The notes under the pieces are model-generated. The model had not been told where the DNA came from. It worked only from the letters and a program-made list of their open reading frames with translations, and made no database searches. This document shows, one piece after another, positions 28,920-36,406 of a stretch of DNA of 64,000 nucleotides. Within the stretch, counting starts at the first letter, position 1. Each line of letters begins with the position of its first letter. A program made the translations under genes and the position numbers. The DNA is taken from the IMG/VR virus record IMGVR_UViG_3300023181_000005, positions 1 to 64,000 of that record, one strand, 5' to 3'. Source of the stretch: a virus.

Positions 28920-29372
28920 TTAAGCTGGCACCCACCATTTCCACCAAGGCATAGGAGGGTCTGGCAGCTTCCTTTGCTCGGGCTCTTTGAATTTCCGTTC
29001 AGGCTCAGGTATTATTTCGACCTCACCGCCAAATTGCTCCCACGATTGAGATGACCATTCATTTGCATAGAACTGTCTCAGTTTACTTGGCCTTGGAAGG
29101 CTCATGTGCCGACATGCCTTAGCATAATCATCAAACTTCGTTAAGTTAAAAGTTCCTTTTGAGGTAACGACTGTGGGCAATATAAAGCCCAAGTGACAAG
29201 AATGATACCACCCCGACACCGCTTTAATATCAGAGAGCATAACTTTCCCACGCAAGTCAGCAAGTGACCGAAACTCTCCGTCTCGATGATGCGTTTGCAG
29301 AACGCCGTGAATAAACTCAGGGCTGCGCTTGGGTTTGTGAGTGAGGCGGAGTGGTGATAGTGAGTGCTTCAT
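28920..29372 (-). CDS. Unknown protein with Trp-rich C-terminus
   Basis: The 150-residue protein is basic at the N-terminus and ends in a Pro/Trp tail (PPMPWWKWWVPA). It is overlapped by the 85-residue gene upstream (ATGA at 29369-29372). It has no membrane helix or catalytic motif. It belongs to a run of small accessory genes. Confidence 0.6.
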   Translation of the reverse strand: MKHSLSPLRLTHKPKRSPEFIHGVLQTHHRDGEFRSLADLRGKVMLSDIKAVSGWYHSCHLGFILPTVVTSKGTFNLTKFDDYAKACRHMSLPRPSKLRQFYANEWSSQSWEQFGGEVEIIPEPERKFKEPEQRKLPDPPMPWWKWWVPA

Positions 29373-29626
29373 GCGAGTAGGCGGTTGATTTCTTGGAGTA
29401 GGAAGCGACAGGAATCCTTTTGAGTAGTCGGACGGCCTTTTAGGTTTTGAATAGCGATGCCACAGAGATGAACTCCAGAATCGCCAAAAATCATTTGCTG
29501 CACCTTACTTAGCCTTTGGATATAAACTATCTCAAGATCAGCCCAAAATACGTACCAATGGTGGTTGGTTTCTTGCCAAGCTTGCTCATACATATCCTCG
29601 GCTATTGCGGCTTCGTGGTAGTTCAT
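29369..29626 (-). CDS. Small unknown protein
   Basis: The 85-residue soluble protein is rich in aromatic residues (NHHWYVFWADLEIVYIQ) and ends with a helix (CRFLLQEINRLL). The 97-base gap upstream (29627-29723) shows no gene. Unknown function. Confidence 0.55.
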   Translation of the reverse strand: MNYHEAAIAEDMYEQAWQETNHHWYVFWADLEIVYIQRLSKVQQMIFGDSGVHLCGIAIQNLKGRPTTQKDSCRFLLQEINRLLA

Positions 29627-29723
29627 ACATATCTTTCTAGTGCAATAGCATCCTCAATTGCGCGTATGCACCGGAGTTGCTTTAACATGCTTGGAGAGGG
29701 CATAAGAATCCATTCAGGTGCAT

Positions 29724-29816
29724 CTAATTCCGCAACCCTAGGCACAACCCCGTTATCTCGATGGCGGCAGCACAGGCTACGCCCGCTAGGAGTTTGAAGA
29801 TGTTTCTTTTTGTCAT
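29724..29816 (-). CDS. 30-residue membrane micropeptide
   Basis: The ATG overlaps the stop of the 44-residue gene (ATGA). It encodes a charged start (TKRN) and one hydrophobic segment (LLAGVACAAAIEITGLCLG). It is too short for confident gene calling on its own, but the coupling and transmembrane pattern match several other micropeptides in this genome. Confidence 0.5.
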   Translation of the reverse strand: MTKRNIFKLLAGVACAAAIEITGLCLGLRN

Positions 29817-29947
29817 GGTCGTTTCTCTAGCGCTTCTACCCGCTGTTGTAGATCCTTGATAATATCTCGGAACTTGATTAAGCTTCCAGCCATCCCATAC
29901 AGTAGCCCGCAAAGCATTCCGCACGGAATTACAATTCTTAGCTTCAT
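29813..29947 (-). CDS. 44-residue small protein with N-terminal hydrophobic segment
   Basis: The start at 29947 overlaps the stop of the upstream gene (ATGA), and the stop overlaps the next micropeptide. It has a hydrophobic first half (LRIVIPCGMLCGLLYGMAG) and a helical charged tail (IIKDLQQRVEALEKRP) like a small anchored coiled coil. It could be a spanin-like or assembly peptide. Confidence 0.55.
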   Translation of the reverse strand: MKLRIVIPCGMLCGLLYGMAGSLIKFRDIIKDLQQRVEALEKRP

Positions 29948-30255
29948 CCTCGATCCTCCTTCGTTAGTGGTTTGCCGCAGAGTGAGCAGAAGTTGAATAT
30001 GGTATTGTTTGGGCCAGCGATCATGCGGCCATTACTACGGCTCCACAGTCTTGTGTAATCCCAATCAAGCTCAAATCCAACGATATGATCGCAGGTGTCG
30101 CTTCCGAGTGGGCGGCGGATTGGTATCAGCCAGTCATTTTTACGGCCCACATCATTACTTTCAATTGCCATCCAATCGCAGCCCTCGCCATCCCAGTATT
30201 CATCGCCCTCTTGAATCGTGTCGCCTTCGGAAAGGAGTTGGTAGTGTGTGCTCAT
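29944..30255 (-). CDS. Zinc-ribbon-like small protein
   Basis: The 103-residue protein starts at the ATG in an ATGA overlap; a start 18 bases upstream would lie inside the previous gene. The N-terminal half has an acidic DTIQEGDEYWDGEGCDWM motif. The C-terminus has FCSLCGKPL, one half of a zinc ribbon, with CDH as another possible ligand. Unknown function. Confidence 0.6.
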   Translation of the reverse strand: MSTHYQLLSEGDTIQEGDEYWDGEGCDWMAIESNDVGRKNDWLIPIRRPLGSDTCDHIVGFELDWDYTRLWSRSNGRMIAGPNNTIFNFCSLCGKPLTKEDRG

Positions 30256-30635
30256 GGCGCAATTGTATCCCATCCGTCTTTAGGTTCGCAAGGCACGCCG
30301 AAGTTTGAGAGGTTGGCGTTGTGATCGGCTAACATCTTTTCAGCTTTAGTTATGCAGGATGTACATAGTTTGCCAACTTTGAGTAAGAGAAGAAGTTCAA
30401 CCACCTGCTTACACTCCTCGCACTGCATGCGTAGCCAGCTATCATTATTAGTGACAGCGAGAACCTCTTCGCGTGAGCATGTATCTTTGTCTAAAGCTTC
30501 AAGCTCATTGCCGACATCCGCCATCGTTAGCCCAGGTCTAGTAAATACGGGCCAATTAGCTTTGTATCCCGAGTACTGATCGCGCCATCTCTGCGCGACA
30601 CTTTGGATCATCATGCGCTCAGTTAGGATGTTCAT
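30252..30635 (-). CDS. Cys-pair small protein, unknown
   Basis: The 127-residue protein (from the ATG at 30635; an upstream in-frame TTG at 30653 would overlap the previous stop) contains CEECKQ and CTSCITK about 20 residues apart, spaced as a zinc finger. A sequence CTGAGAATCCT precedes the ATG and recurs before neighbouring genes. The family is not recognised. Confidence 0.55.
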   Translation of the reverse strand: MNILTERMMIQSVAQRWRDQYSGYKANWPVFTRPGLTMADVGNELEALDKDTCSREEVLAVTNNDSWLRMQCEECKQVVELLLLLKVGKLCTSCITKAEKMLADHNANLSNFGVPCEPKDGWDTIAP

Positions 30636-30649
30636 AGGATTCTCAGCAT

Positions 30650-30922
30650 TCAATCGTTCGTCTGCCAGAAGTCGCCTTCTGAGTTGTAGGTCATCATCTC
30701 CTCAGTGAAGCCAAGGGACTTAAGGCCGTCGAAGGTGCCGATGAGTGGTTGTGTGCGGCATCCTCCTTTATCTGGATCGACCATCTTTTTGTAGAGTGCG
30801 TCGAGGTGGGCTTGATCTAGCGAAAAAGGATCTTTGATTGGAGTGAACGCAGCTTTTGGAATGGACTTAGCGCCCAAGCGTAGGGGCTTGCGTTGGAGTG
30901 GCGGGTGGTGGCGGGGTTTCAT
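30650..30922 (-). CDS. Small basic protein, unknown
   Basis: The 90-residue protein has a Pro/Arg/Lys-rich N-terminus (RHHPPLQRKPLRLGAK) and a helical C-terminus (LDALYKKMVDP, FDGLKSLGFTEEMM). It is coupled to its upstream neighbour by ATGA. Unknown function. Confidence 0.55.
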   Translation of the reverse strand: MKPRHHPPLQRKPLRLGAKSIPKAAFTPIKDPFSLDQAHLDALYKKMVDPDKGGCRTQPLIGTFDGLKSLGFTEEMMTYNSEGDFWQTND

Positions 30923-31122
30923 GATCCAGAAAAAGAGAAGCCAATTTGAACTCCTGTTTGATCAAGAATGATCTGACAAGCTTGGGCTAAAACTTCATGC
31001 GACTTTGGAGTTTTTGACAATTCCTTCCAATAGGACGCGGCTTGATCTTGAAAATCCTTTGTGTGGATTTGTTCCACTGTAGTTGATGATGCCCACTCAA
31101 TGCAGGGGTGTCTTGTGCTCAT
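30919..31122 (-). CDS. Small unknown protein
   Basis: The 67-residue protein starts at 31122, eight bases after the previous stop and directly after GAATCCT. Its sequence is helical (QAASYWKELSKTPKSHEVL) with no known motif. Confidence 0.5.
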   Translation of the reverse strand: MSTRHPCIEWASSTTVEQIHTKDFQDQAASYWKELSKTPKSHEVLAQACQIILDQTGVQIGFSFSGS

Positions 31123-31129
31123 AGGATTC

Positions 31130-31312
31130 TCAGGGTTTCGGGGGTGTTGGTTCGTCAGATGCCCAATCTTCCATTCTTGGCGGCTCTGGATTTGCTGCAA
31201 TAAACTCTTTGTGAAGTGCCGCTATCTGTGCATTTAGCTCATTCCTCTGAGTAGTCAGATTTTGAATTTTTCGGTAGATGATTAGATTCTCTTTAGCTTT
31301 GTCGGGGTTCAT
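31130..31312 (-). CDS. Small coiled-coil protein
   Basis: The 60-residue protein has one helix with coiled-coil character (LIIYRKIQNLTTQRNELNA, QIAALHKEF) and a Pro/Glu-rich tail. The start overlaps the upstream stop (ATGA at 31309-31312). Confidence 0.5.
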   Translation of the reverse strand: MNPDKAKENLIIYRKIQNLTTQRNELNAQIAALHKEFIAANPEPPRMEDWASDEPTPPKP

Positions 31313-31578
31313 AAAATTCTCAGCACCTCCGTCTTCCCGCCCTTTCTCAGAAGTATCTCGCCACCAGATGCCTGCTGATCCAACACAAGCTCGTAAAGGG
31401 CGATTGCGGAAACGATGGTCTCGCGCATGGACGCTTTCTTGGCTTTGGTTTGCAGGATGAGGAGGGCGGTTTTGGCGGCATCCGTTAGGTCGATCTGGAC
31501 TCGGTTCTTTGGCATGAGGGGATTATGAGGAGGATTTGAGTGGTGTCGAGGGGTATTATTTCCCATGTTCCTTTTCAT
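31309..31578 (-). CDS. Ribbon-helix-helix-like protein
   Basis: The 89-residue protein has a disordered Asn/His/Pro-rich start followed by NRVQIDLTDAAKTALLILQ and an ETIVSAIALYELVL helix, the layout of CopG/Arc-type DNA-binding dimers. An internal ATG at 31515 would give only the RHH part. It is coupled to both neighbours. It may regulate this accessory cluster. Confidence 0.55.
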   Translation of the reverse strand: MKRNMGNNTPRHHSNPPHNPLMPKNRVQIDLTDAAKTALLILQTKAKKASMRETIVSAIALYELVLDQQASGGEILLRKGGKTEVLRIL

Positions 31579-31844
31579 GGCATCCTTAGCCGCCTGCGTT
31601 TATCCGCTGCCTCAACCTCGCTTGTCAAAAGTCGTTCAGCCAACTCATCCACGCTGATTCCAGATAGTAAGTAGGTTCGCAACTTCATCTCTGCTTGTTG
31701 GGCTCGTTTTTCATCGAAGTAGCCTTGACCGTACTCCTCATTTGCAATGATCTTGGTCACAAGCACGCGCATCTGGTCAATCTCCGTGAGGGCATATCGA
31801 CGGGGCATGGATTGGAATTGTTGGGATTCAATGGAGGGGTTCAT
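31575..31844 (-). CDS. Small unknown protein
   Basis: The 89-residue helical protein (MRVLVTKIIANEEYGQGYF, AQQAEMKLRTYLLSGISVDEL) has a basic C-terminus (KRRRLRMP). The ATG at 31844 is preferred to a TTG nine bases upstream. Unknown function. Confidence 0.5.
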   Translation of the reverse strand: MNPSIESQQFQSMPRRYALTEIDQMRVLVTKIIANEEYGQGYFDEKRAQQAEMKLRTYLLSGISVDELAERLLTSEVEAADKRRRLRMP

Positions 31845-31903
31845 GGTTGGCAATTGGGGTGATCTGGGGTTGTTTTCATAGCGGTGTGTATCTGCCTTTG
31901 GGT

Positions 31904-32422
31904 TTATCTACGCTTCTTGTTCGCGTTCAATTCTTGGTAGGCTAGGTATACGGGTGACGGTGGCCTTGGACCTTGTTTATCATTCAGCCACTTCCAATCC
32001 ACATCCTTGTGACTGAGCTTTTTATGGCATCGGAAACAAAGGAGCTTTAAGCATTCCGGATGAAGGTGCTCATTACCACGGAACTCGTATGTTTTGTGGT
32101 GAACGTGCATAAACTTGCCGACACCATCGCATGACTGGCACAAAACCTCTTTAGCTAGGATGTGATTTCGCATCGCTTTCCAGTAGGTTGTGGTGAGGAA
32201 TTTCGGATAAGGCATTGTCGCCAACTCCGGCTTCCACTTCTCATAAGCCTTTTGAAGCCATGCCTCGGGATGGAAGGCTATCGCAAAACATGGCTTCCCG
32301 GTATCTGGATCATACATGTTTGCAGGATCTCTGGAGATACATTCTCGAAAACGAGCAAGAGCGTTCTGTCTGCGTCCATCTTTAGATTCTGGGGTAAAAA
32401 TATATGAGGTGTCAGTATTCAT
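31904..32422 (-). CDS. HNH endonuclease-like protein
   Basis: The 172-residue protein has a zinc-braced HNH core: LCQSCDG, then FMHVHHKTYEFRG with the catalytic-type His pair, ECLKLLCFRCHKKL, and a final His. The spacing CxxC-HxHH-C-CxxCH is that of phage HNH nucleases. Such proteins assist DNA packaging, recombination or homing. It is coupled to the next gene by ATGA, so it behaves as a resident gene rather than an isolated intruder. Confidence 0.7.
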   Translation of the reverse strand: MNTDTSYIFTPESKDGRRQNALARFRECISRDPANMYDPDTGKPCFAIAFHPEAWLQKAYEKWKPELATMPYPKFLTTTYWKAMRNHILAKEVLCQSCDGVGKFMHVHHKTYEFRGNEHLHPECLKLLCFRCHKKLSHKDVDWKWLNDKQGPRPPSPVYLAYQELNANKKRR

Positions 32423-32712
32423 GGGCGTTTAGGTAGATCGAGAAACTCTCGGGCATGCGATGGCGCTGGCCTGTGTTTGGTGAGAAAGTTCTTCCATTCG
32501 GCTCGCTTCTTGGACCACTCGCGCATCAAGGGAGTCGCCTCGTATTTATTGATGACTTCGAAGGCCGTTGTGAAGTTGAGGTTGTCGGCACGTTTAAGCT
32601 GCCGCCACTGGGCTCGGACAAGCGCCTCCGTCTTTGGGTCCATTCCTGTGAGGTCGATGCGCTCAGCCTCACGCGCACGGTCCTCTGCGGAGTATTGGGA
32701 TTGAAATCTCAT
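32419..32712 (-). CDS. Small basic protein next to replisome-organiser-like gene
   Basis: The 97-residue charged helical protein (AEDRAREAERIDLTG, LVRAQWRQLKRADNL) overlaps both neighbours by ATGA. It lies directly downstream of the replisome-organiser-like gene. It could be a helicase-loader-like partner, but no motif shows this. Confidence 0.55.
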   Translation of the reverse strand: MRFQSQYSAEDRAREAERIDLTGMDPKTEALVRAQWRQLKRADNLNFTTAFEVINKYEATPLMREWSKKRAEWKNFLTKHRPAPSHAREFLDLPKRP

Positions 32713-33437
32713 GAGAAGAAATTGGTAAAGCGGACGGACCTATAACCGGATGTTGCAGCCTCAAGAATCCGGCCTGCAATTTTTTCTGCGGGGTGCTCTC
32801 CAATCTCATTGCGAGTCTGCTCATGAAGGGCCTTTGCCATTTGCTGACTCCAAGGAGTGCATTCACGCTTAGTTCTGCCAGCCGTTGCCATCTCCTCTCG
32901 GTAAGCTGCAAACGTCATGAGTGCGCTTCGGACCACTTCCGGGAAGTCTGCGGGTGGCAATGTGGCGCAAGCAACCTCTGCCTGGAGCCGGTAAGAATCC
33001 CTCCACTCCTCCTCTCCCGCTTTTTCTGTTAGCTTTTCTCTTCTTGTCTTACTGTTAGCTTTACACGATTTTGTACCGTTTTTCTCACGATACCTCTGCA
33101 TGTATTCCCTCATGTAAGCAGCTTTAGACTCTGGTGTACGCACCTCCCGATACTTGAAATAATTTAGGACTCGAAAGCCTCCATCGCACCGCTCAATCCT
33201 TCGTCCATCGAACTCAGGTGAGCGTGAGTCAGGATCAGGCGATTCCAGGCACGCCACAGCCTCACGCGCTTGCTCAGGCGTTACGTTAGCTGTCCTTGGT
33301 ATAGAACCAGGAGAAACCCGCGCTACGCCGTCTCCATCGCAAATGGCGAGTAACGTAATCCAGACCGCCCGTATATGAAGCGGCTCTTGCCAAATTGAAG
33401 AGGATGGCAACTCCTTGAATAATTTTGTAAAGCCCAT
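32709..33437 (-). CDS. Replisome organiser-like DNA-binding protein, copy 1
   Basis: The 242-residue protein begins FTKLFKELPSSSIWQEPL and continues IRAVWITLLAICDGDGVARV, ESPDPDSRSPEFDGRRIE and GGFRVLNYFKYRE. This is the winged-helix N-terminal domain seen in phage replisome organisers and primosome-loading proteins. The C-terminal half is basic and helical. It is a diverged paralogue of the 251-residue protein at 45944-46699. Its own coding region contains a direct repeat CTGTTAGCTTT at 33026-33036 and 33052-33062. A promoter in 33438-33560 is likely but not defined. Confidence 0.65.
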   Translation of the reverse strand: MGFTKLFKELPSSSIWQEPLHIRAVWITLLAICDGDGVARVSPGSIPRTANVTPEQAREAVACLESPDPDSRSPEFDGRRIERCDGGFRVLNYFKYREVRTPESKAAYMREYMQRYREKNGTKSCKANSKTRREKLTEKAGEEEWRDSYRLQAEVACATLPPADFPEVVRSALMTFAAYREEMATAGRTKRECTPWSQQMAKALHEQTRNEIGEHPAEKIAGRILEAATSGYRSVRFTNFFS

Positions 33438-33834
33438 TGAGCCATAAATATACCAAGAGGAATGTCTTTGTAAAGTTTTACTGAAGTTTACAGACTTGAT
33501 TTTGAGAGATTATTTTTTTGGAAGGTGCGCCTATAATTATTAGAATTTGAGTTTTTGGGAATTAATTGTTTCAGAGAGTGATACGTCTAGCAATGGTGGC
33601 GAGCCCATGGTGCCCCACCGCCGGGCGTGGTGTCTGCCTCAAACGAAAGCTTCCTCTCTCTACACGTACACAGGTAGCTCGACCTTCACCACCATGCACA
33701 CTAGCCTCTATTGCGTCTCAACATGCCCCGAAACGTGGGCTAGTAGGGGCAATTACAGGCACCACTAATGCGACACATTGATACTCAACGAACTACACAC
33801 GGTCTGTACTTTACATTCCGGTAGTTGTACGTAG
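33438..33834. other. Non-coding block between two minus-strand genes
   Basis: About 400 bases without a convincing gene. The part nearest the replisome-organiser gene is AT-rich (33440-33560) and holds TATAAT at 33532. The part from 33590 to 33780 is GC-richer, with short inverted pairs such as GCCCC/GGGGC near 33725-33750. Open frames across it have poor codon patterns. It could hold promoters, an origin or a small RNA. No tRNA fold was found. Confidence 0.4.
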
Positions 33835-34308
33835 TTATGACGATGTATTTACAGCCTCCTCGCTCTCCAGGTCGATGACTCGGGGGGATTCACCAGTTGT
33901 CACACCACCACCCCAGACGTTCACTTGAACAGCTGTTTGGGGGGCTGACCAGTTGCCAATCTTGCCCGCAATGTCGATTGCCAGCTTGGCTTCCTGCCAG
34001 TTTTCGGGTGTCGGCGCTTGCTCGTAGAAGCGTTCCAGCCCCTGTTTTGCAAGCTTCATGCCCGTAAACTTCACACTTTCGCCAAGTTCAGCCAGTGACT
34101 CGGTAAGCTTTGCGACACTTTGCGACGCAATTTCAGCCCTTTTCTTGTCGTATGCGCGGAATTGCGACATCCATTGACCACGCTCAGATCTCTTGCGTAG
34201 AGTCTTCTCTTTGATGTCAAACGCCTGGGCAGTCGCAGTAAAGTCGCCTCCAGTCGCAATAAGGTGGGTTTGAACGACTGACCAATCAATAGGTAATGCG
34301 ACAGACAT
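33835..34308 (-). CDS. HTH protein, possibly small terminase-like
   Basis: The 157-residue protein has an N-terminal helix-turn-helix (HLIATGGDFTATAQAFDIK, then EKTLRKRSERGQW), then a helical middle (SVAKLTESLAELGESVKF) and an acidic end. Small terminase subunits have an N-terminal HTH and a helical oligomerisation domain of this length, but no large terminase lies beside it. A transcription factor is an equal possibility. Confidence 0.45.
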   Translation of the reverse strand: MSVALPIDWSVVQTHLIATGGDFTATAQAFDIKEKTLRKRSERGQWMSQFRAYDKKRAEIASQSVAKLTESLAELGESVKFTGMKLAKQGLERFYEQAPTPENWQEAKLAIDIAGKIGNWSAPQTAVQVNVWGGGVTTGESPRVIDLESEEAVNTSS

Positions 34309-34383
34309 ACGACAAGGATGCGACAGAGGCTCTTATTCTGTGCGGACACTACCACAACCCCACGGCTCAAGTCAATAGCGGCA

Positions 34384-34641
34384 TCATGGGCCACAACGTC
34401 CATCATCTGTAGCCCCTTTACGCTCCACCCTAAACACCGTCAAACCATCCCAGTGTCCGACCTCCTTCACGCTCGCATCCAGCTCCTTTGCCAGCATCCG
34501 CGCAATCTTCCGTTGAGCTGCAAACCTTCGCGCCATCACTACGGGAAGCTTAAACTCGACTCTGCCCGCTTGCTCTAGCTGCTCGGTGACTTGTGCAATC
34601 AATGTTCCAACCGCGTCGAATCCCTGGTCTTGTGTTTCCAT
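34384..34641 (-). CDS. Small helical protein, unknown
   Basis: The 85-residue protein is Ala/Arg/Glu-rich with a helical core (VTEQLEQAGRVEFKLPVV, RRFAAQRKIARMLAKEL). It stands alone on the minus strand at a divergent junction; its start lies about 200 bases from the next plus-strand gene. Unknown function. Confidence 0.5.
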   Translation of the reverse strand: METQDQGFDAVGTLIAQVTEQLEQAGRVEFKLPVVMARRFAAQRKIARMLAKELDASVKEVGHWDGLTVFRVERKGATDDGRCGP

Positions 34642-34721
34642 ATGCGCACAATCCCACCACTCCCCATCCTTGCCAAGCTAAAAACCGTACAGCTCCCTCT
34701 CACCGCCTTCCGTTATGTCAT

Positions 34722-34752
34722 ATCCTGCTATCTGAATTAATAATCCTGCTAT
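34722..34752 (+). promoter_or_regulatory. Tandem operator-like repeat
   Basis: The 10-base sequence ATCCTGCTAT occurs at 34722-34731 and again at 34743-34752, 21 bases apart, two turns of the helix, in the divergent control region upstream of a plus-strand operon. Such phasing suits binding of a repressor or activator on one DNA face. Confidence 0.45.
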
Positions 34753-34776
34753 ATCACTCAACATACAATAAAGGTG

Positions 34777-34804
34777 TTTACTTTTATTTGAGGTGTGGTA
34801 GATT
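34777..34804 (+). promoter_or_regulatory. Possible promoter of the hairpin-separated gene array
   Basis: TTTACT and TAGATT are 16 bases apart, 34 bases before the first gene of the plus-strand array and just downstream of the tandem operator-like repeat. The match to the sigma-70 consensus is moderate. Confidence 0.35.
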
Positions 34805-34838
34805 GATTGCGTTAGAGAACAACGAACACCAAACAGAT

Positions 34839-35216
34839 ATGAGCACCATGAATCAACCAAAAATAATGCGTAAAACTTCCATTCCAAGATTGCCAGCACT
34901 CCCGGCAAATTGGGTACTCAAAGGCGATTACCTCACTGATGACGAAGGTTGTCAGCGTTACATCAAAGATAAAGGCGGAAAAATCGACAGAATGCGGATA
35001 GCACAAATCCTGGAAGGATACAGCTTTCAAGAGCATGCTGCCGCGTGGAAGCACGGAACTGAAGCGTATCACAATAACGCACTTATTTCTGCCATCAAAG
35101 CATGCCTACCTAATCTTAATCAGCACGCAAGCGCCATGCCGGAAGGGGCAGCAAAGAATGAAGCTTTCGCCCGTATCCACGCCTTATATGAGTCTTTGCC
35201 TTCCGTTGAATCTTAA
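34839..35216 (+). CDS. First gene of the small-gene array, unknown
   Basis: The 125-residue protein starts at 34839 after an A-rich leader (CACCAAACAGATATG) with no Shine-Dalgarno site. A longer upstream reading frame runs through the promoter region and is rejected. It includes PNWVLKGDYLTDDEGCQRYI-like content near residue 25 and helices (KIDRMRIAQILEGYSF). It is followed within 5 bases by a 12-bp hairpin. No family is recognised. Confidence 0.6.
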   Translation: MSTMNQPKIMRKTSIPRLPALPANWVLKGDYLTDDEGCQRYIKDKGGKIDRMRIAQILEGYSFQEHAAAWKHGTEAYHNNALISAIKACLPNLNQHASAMPEGAAKNEAFARIHALYESLPSVES

Positions 35217-35220
35217 CCCC

Positions 35221-35251
35221 CTTAGCCCGCGCTGTTTAGGCGCGGGCTAAG
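35221..35251 (+). terminator. Hairpin 1 of the array
   Basis: A perfect 12-bp stem (35221-35232 with 35240-35251) with a 7-base loop starts 5 bases after the stop. There is no T-run, so it may be an mRNA-processing or stabilising hairpin rather than a full terminator. Confidence 0.7.
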
Positions 35252-35297
35252 GCGGCACAACCCACAAGGGTTAGAGAAACCGAACAAAGATCAAAAT

Positions 35298-35519
35298 ATG
35301 ACAACCGAATCCACTATCAAAGACGCCATCGCCCGCTCTATCAGCCACAATGAAATTGTCCGAGTGACCTTCACGGGCGGCGATATTATTGCCGCCCTGA
35401 CTGAGGTCCAAATCATTGCTGAAGACTGCGATAACGTCACTGAAAATAATGGCGATGAGGACGTATGGGGCACGATTGAAAACGGGGATGAGTTCCGCAT
35501 CCGTATCGCTATTGCCTAA
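35298..35519 (+). CDS. Small acidic protein, unknown
   Basis: The 73-residue protein is acidic in its second half (IIAEDCDNVTENNGDEDVWG) with a beta-like VRVTFTGGDIIAALTEVQ core. The leader GATCAAAATATG is A-rich without a Shine-Dalgarno site. A hairpin follows. Unknown function. Confidence 0.55.
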   Translation: MTTESTIKDAIARSISHNEIVRVTFTGGDIIAALTEVQIIAEDCDNVTENNGDEDVWGTIENGDEFRIRIAIA

Positions 35520-35542
35520 GTATGGAATAACGCCTAGACACT

Positions 35543-35568
35543 CGACGCTTGGGGCAACTCAAGCGTCG
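35543..35568 (+). terminator. Hairpin 2 of the array
   Basis: A perfect 9-bp stem (35543-35551 with 35560-35568) with an 8-base loop, without a T-run, between two array genes. Confidence 0.65.
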
Positions 35569-35599
35569 CAGTCTGGACGAACCAGAATAGAGAACCATT

Positions 35600-35803
35600 A
35601 TGAAATTCCGAGTCAACTATAACCAGGGTCAAGTGTCCCAACGATTCCATCGCATCAATGACGCCATCACTCACCGTAACGCTAACGGCGGCAGCTACAT
35701 CCAGAGGCAAGAGGCAGATACCGGCGAATGGTTTCCTTGCAGCGACAAGGGTGCATTCCTTGATATGACTGCAAAAGAGAATGCTGACCATCCCGCGAAA
35801 TAA
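35600..35803 (+). CDS. Small protein, unknown
   Basis: The 67-residue protein is beta-like and basic (KFRVNYNQGQVSQRFHRIN). It starts at ATG after AGAGAACCATT. It lies between hairpins 2 and 3 of the array. No family is recognised. Confidence 0.5.
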   Translation: MKFRVNYNQGQVSQRFHRINDAITHRNANGGSYIQRQEADTGEWFPCSDKGAFLDMTAKENADHPAK

Positions 35804-35811
35804 AGGTCGAA

Positions 35812-35845
35812 ACGCTCCCCCGAGCGTCTGACGGTAAAGCCGTCA
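35812..35845 (+). terminator. Double hairpin 3 of the array
   Basis: Two adjacent stems: a 6-bp stem (35812-35817 with 35822-35827) with loop CCCC, and a 6-bp stem (35829-35834 with 35840-35845). Confidence 0.55.
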
Positions 35846-35898
35846 CTGAAGAGACTAAACAAAGAGAGGAAGGCACTCTACAACGCCCAAAAACGAAC

Positions 35899-36309
35899 AT
35901 GAACGCAACATACAACGCAGACGCAAAGACAAAATGGACACGCAGCCACCGCAAGGAAGGTAAGTGCTATTTTGAGTCGTACCAGATCGTTACGATTGAC
36001 CCTAAGGCAGCGCGCCCTGAATGGCGAGCAAAGGTCTCTGTGGAGCTTCGGCTCTACGGGACAGGCAACGTTAACACGGCCTGCCTTTGGGTCTGGGCCG
36101 AGAAGGTAAACACACAAGGAAGTGGTCGCGCCGGCGGCTACGGCTACCACCGCCCAAGTCAGGCAGCAAAGGAAGCAATCGAGAACGCGGGCTTTACCTT
36201 GTCACAAGACATCGGCGGAGTCGGTGACAGCGCTATCACGGAAGCCCTTTGCGCTATCGCTGACAGCCTTGGACTTGAGAACTGGGGTCTAGTGAAGTCA
36301 CACGCCTAA
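35899..36309 (+). CDS. Conserved plasmid/phage hypothetical protein (GGYGYHRPS family)
   Basis: The 136-residue protein contains GGYGYHRPSQAAKEAIENAG and IGGVGDSAITEALCAIADSL. I recall this pair of motifs from hypothetical proteins on plasmids and phages, where GRGGGYGY-type loops precede a helix. The N-terminal half has beta strands (KVSVELRLYGTGNVNTACLW). The function is unknown. A hairpin follows the gene. Confidence 0.65.
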   Translation: MNATYNADAKTKWTRSHRKEGKCYFESYQIVTIDPKAARPEWRAKVSVELRLYGTGNVNTACLWVWAEKVNTQGSGRAGGYGYHRPSQAAKEAIENAGFTLSQDIGGVGDSAITEALCAIADSLGLENWGLVKSHA

Positions 36310-36325
36310 CCCCGCTGAAAGCGCC

Positions 36326-36356
36326 CAACCCCGTTTCCTGCAAGGGAGCGGGGTTG
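36326..36356 (+). terminator. Hairpin 4 of the array
   Basis: A perfect 8-bp stem (36326-36333 with 36349-36356) with a 15-base loop between two array genes. Confidence 0.6.
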
Positions 36357-36406
36357 CGGCAGTACAAGGGCAAACCTGCCCGATGAACGGAAACAGAGAA
36401 CACATT

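Noticed and set aside
33547-33781. Two short plus-strand frames in the 33438-33834 spacer
   Set aside because: Cys/Ser/Thr-rich low-quality products, no start signals, and they overlap in different frames.
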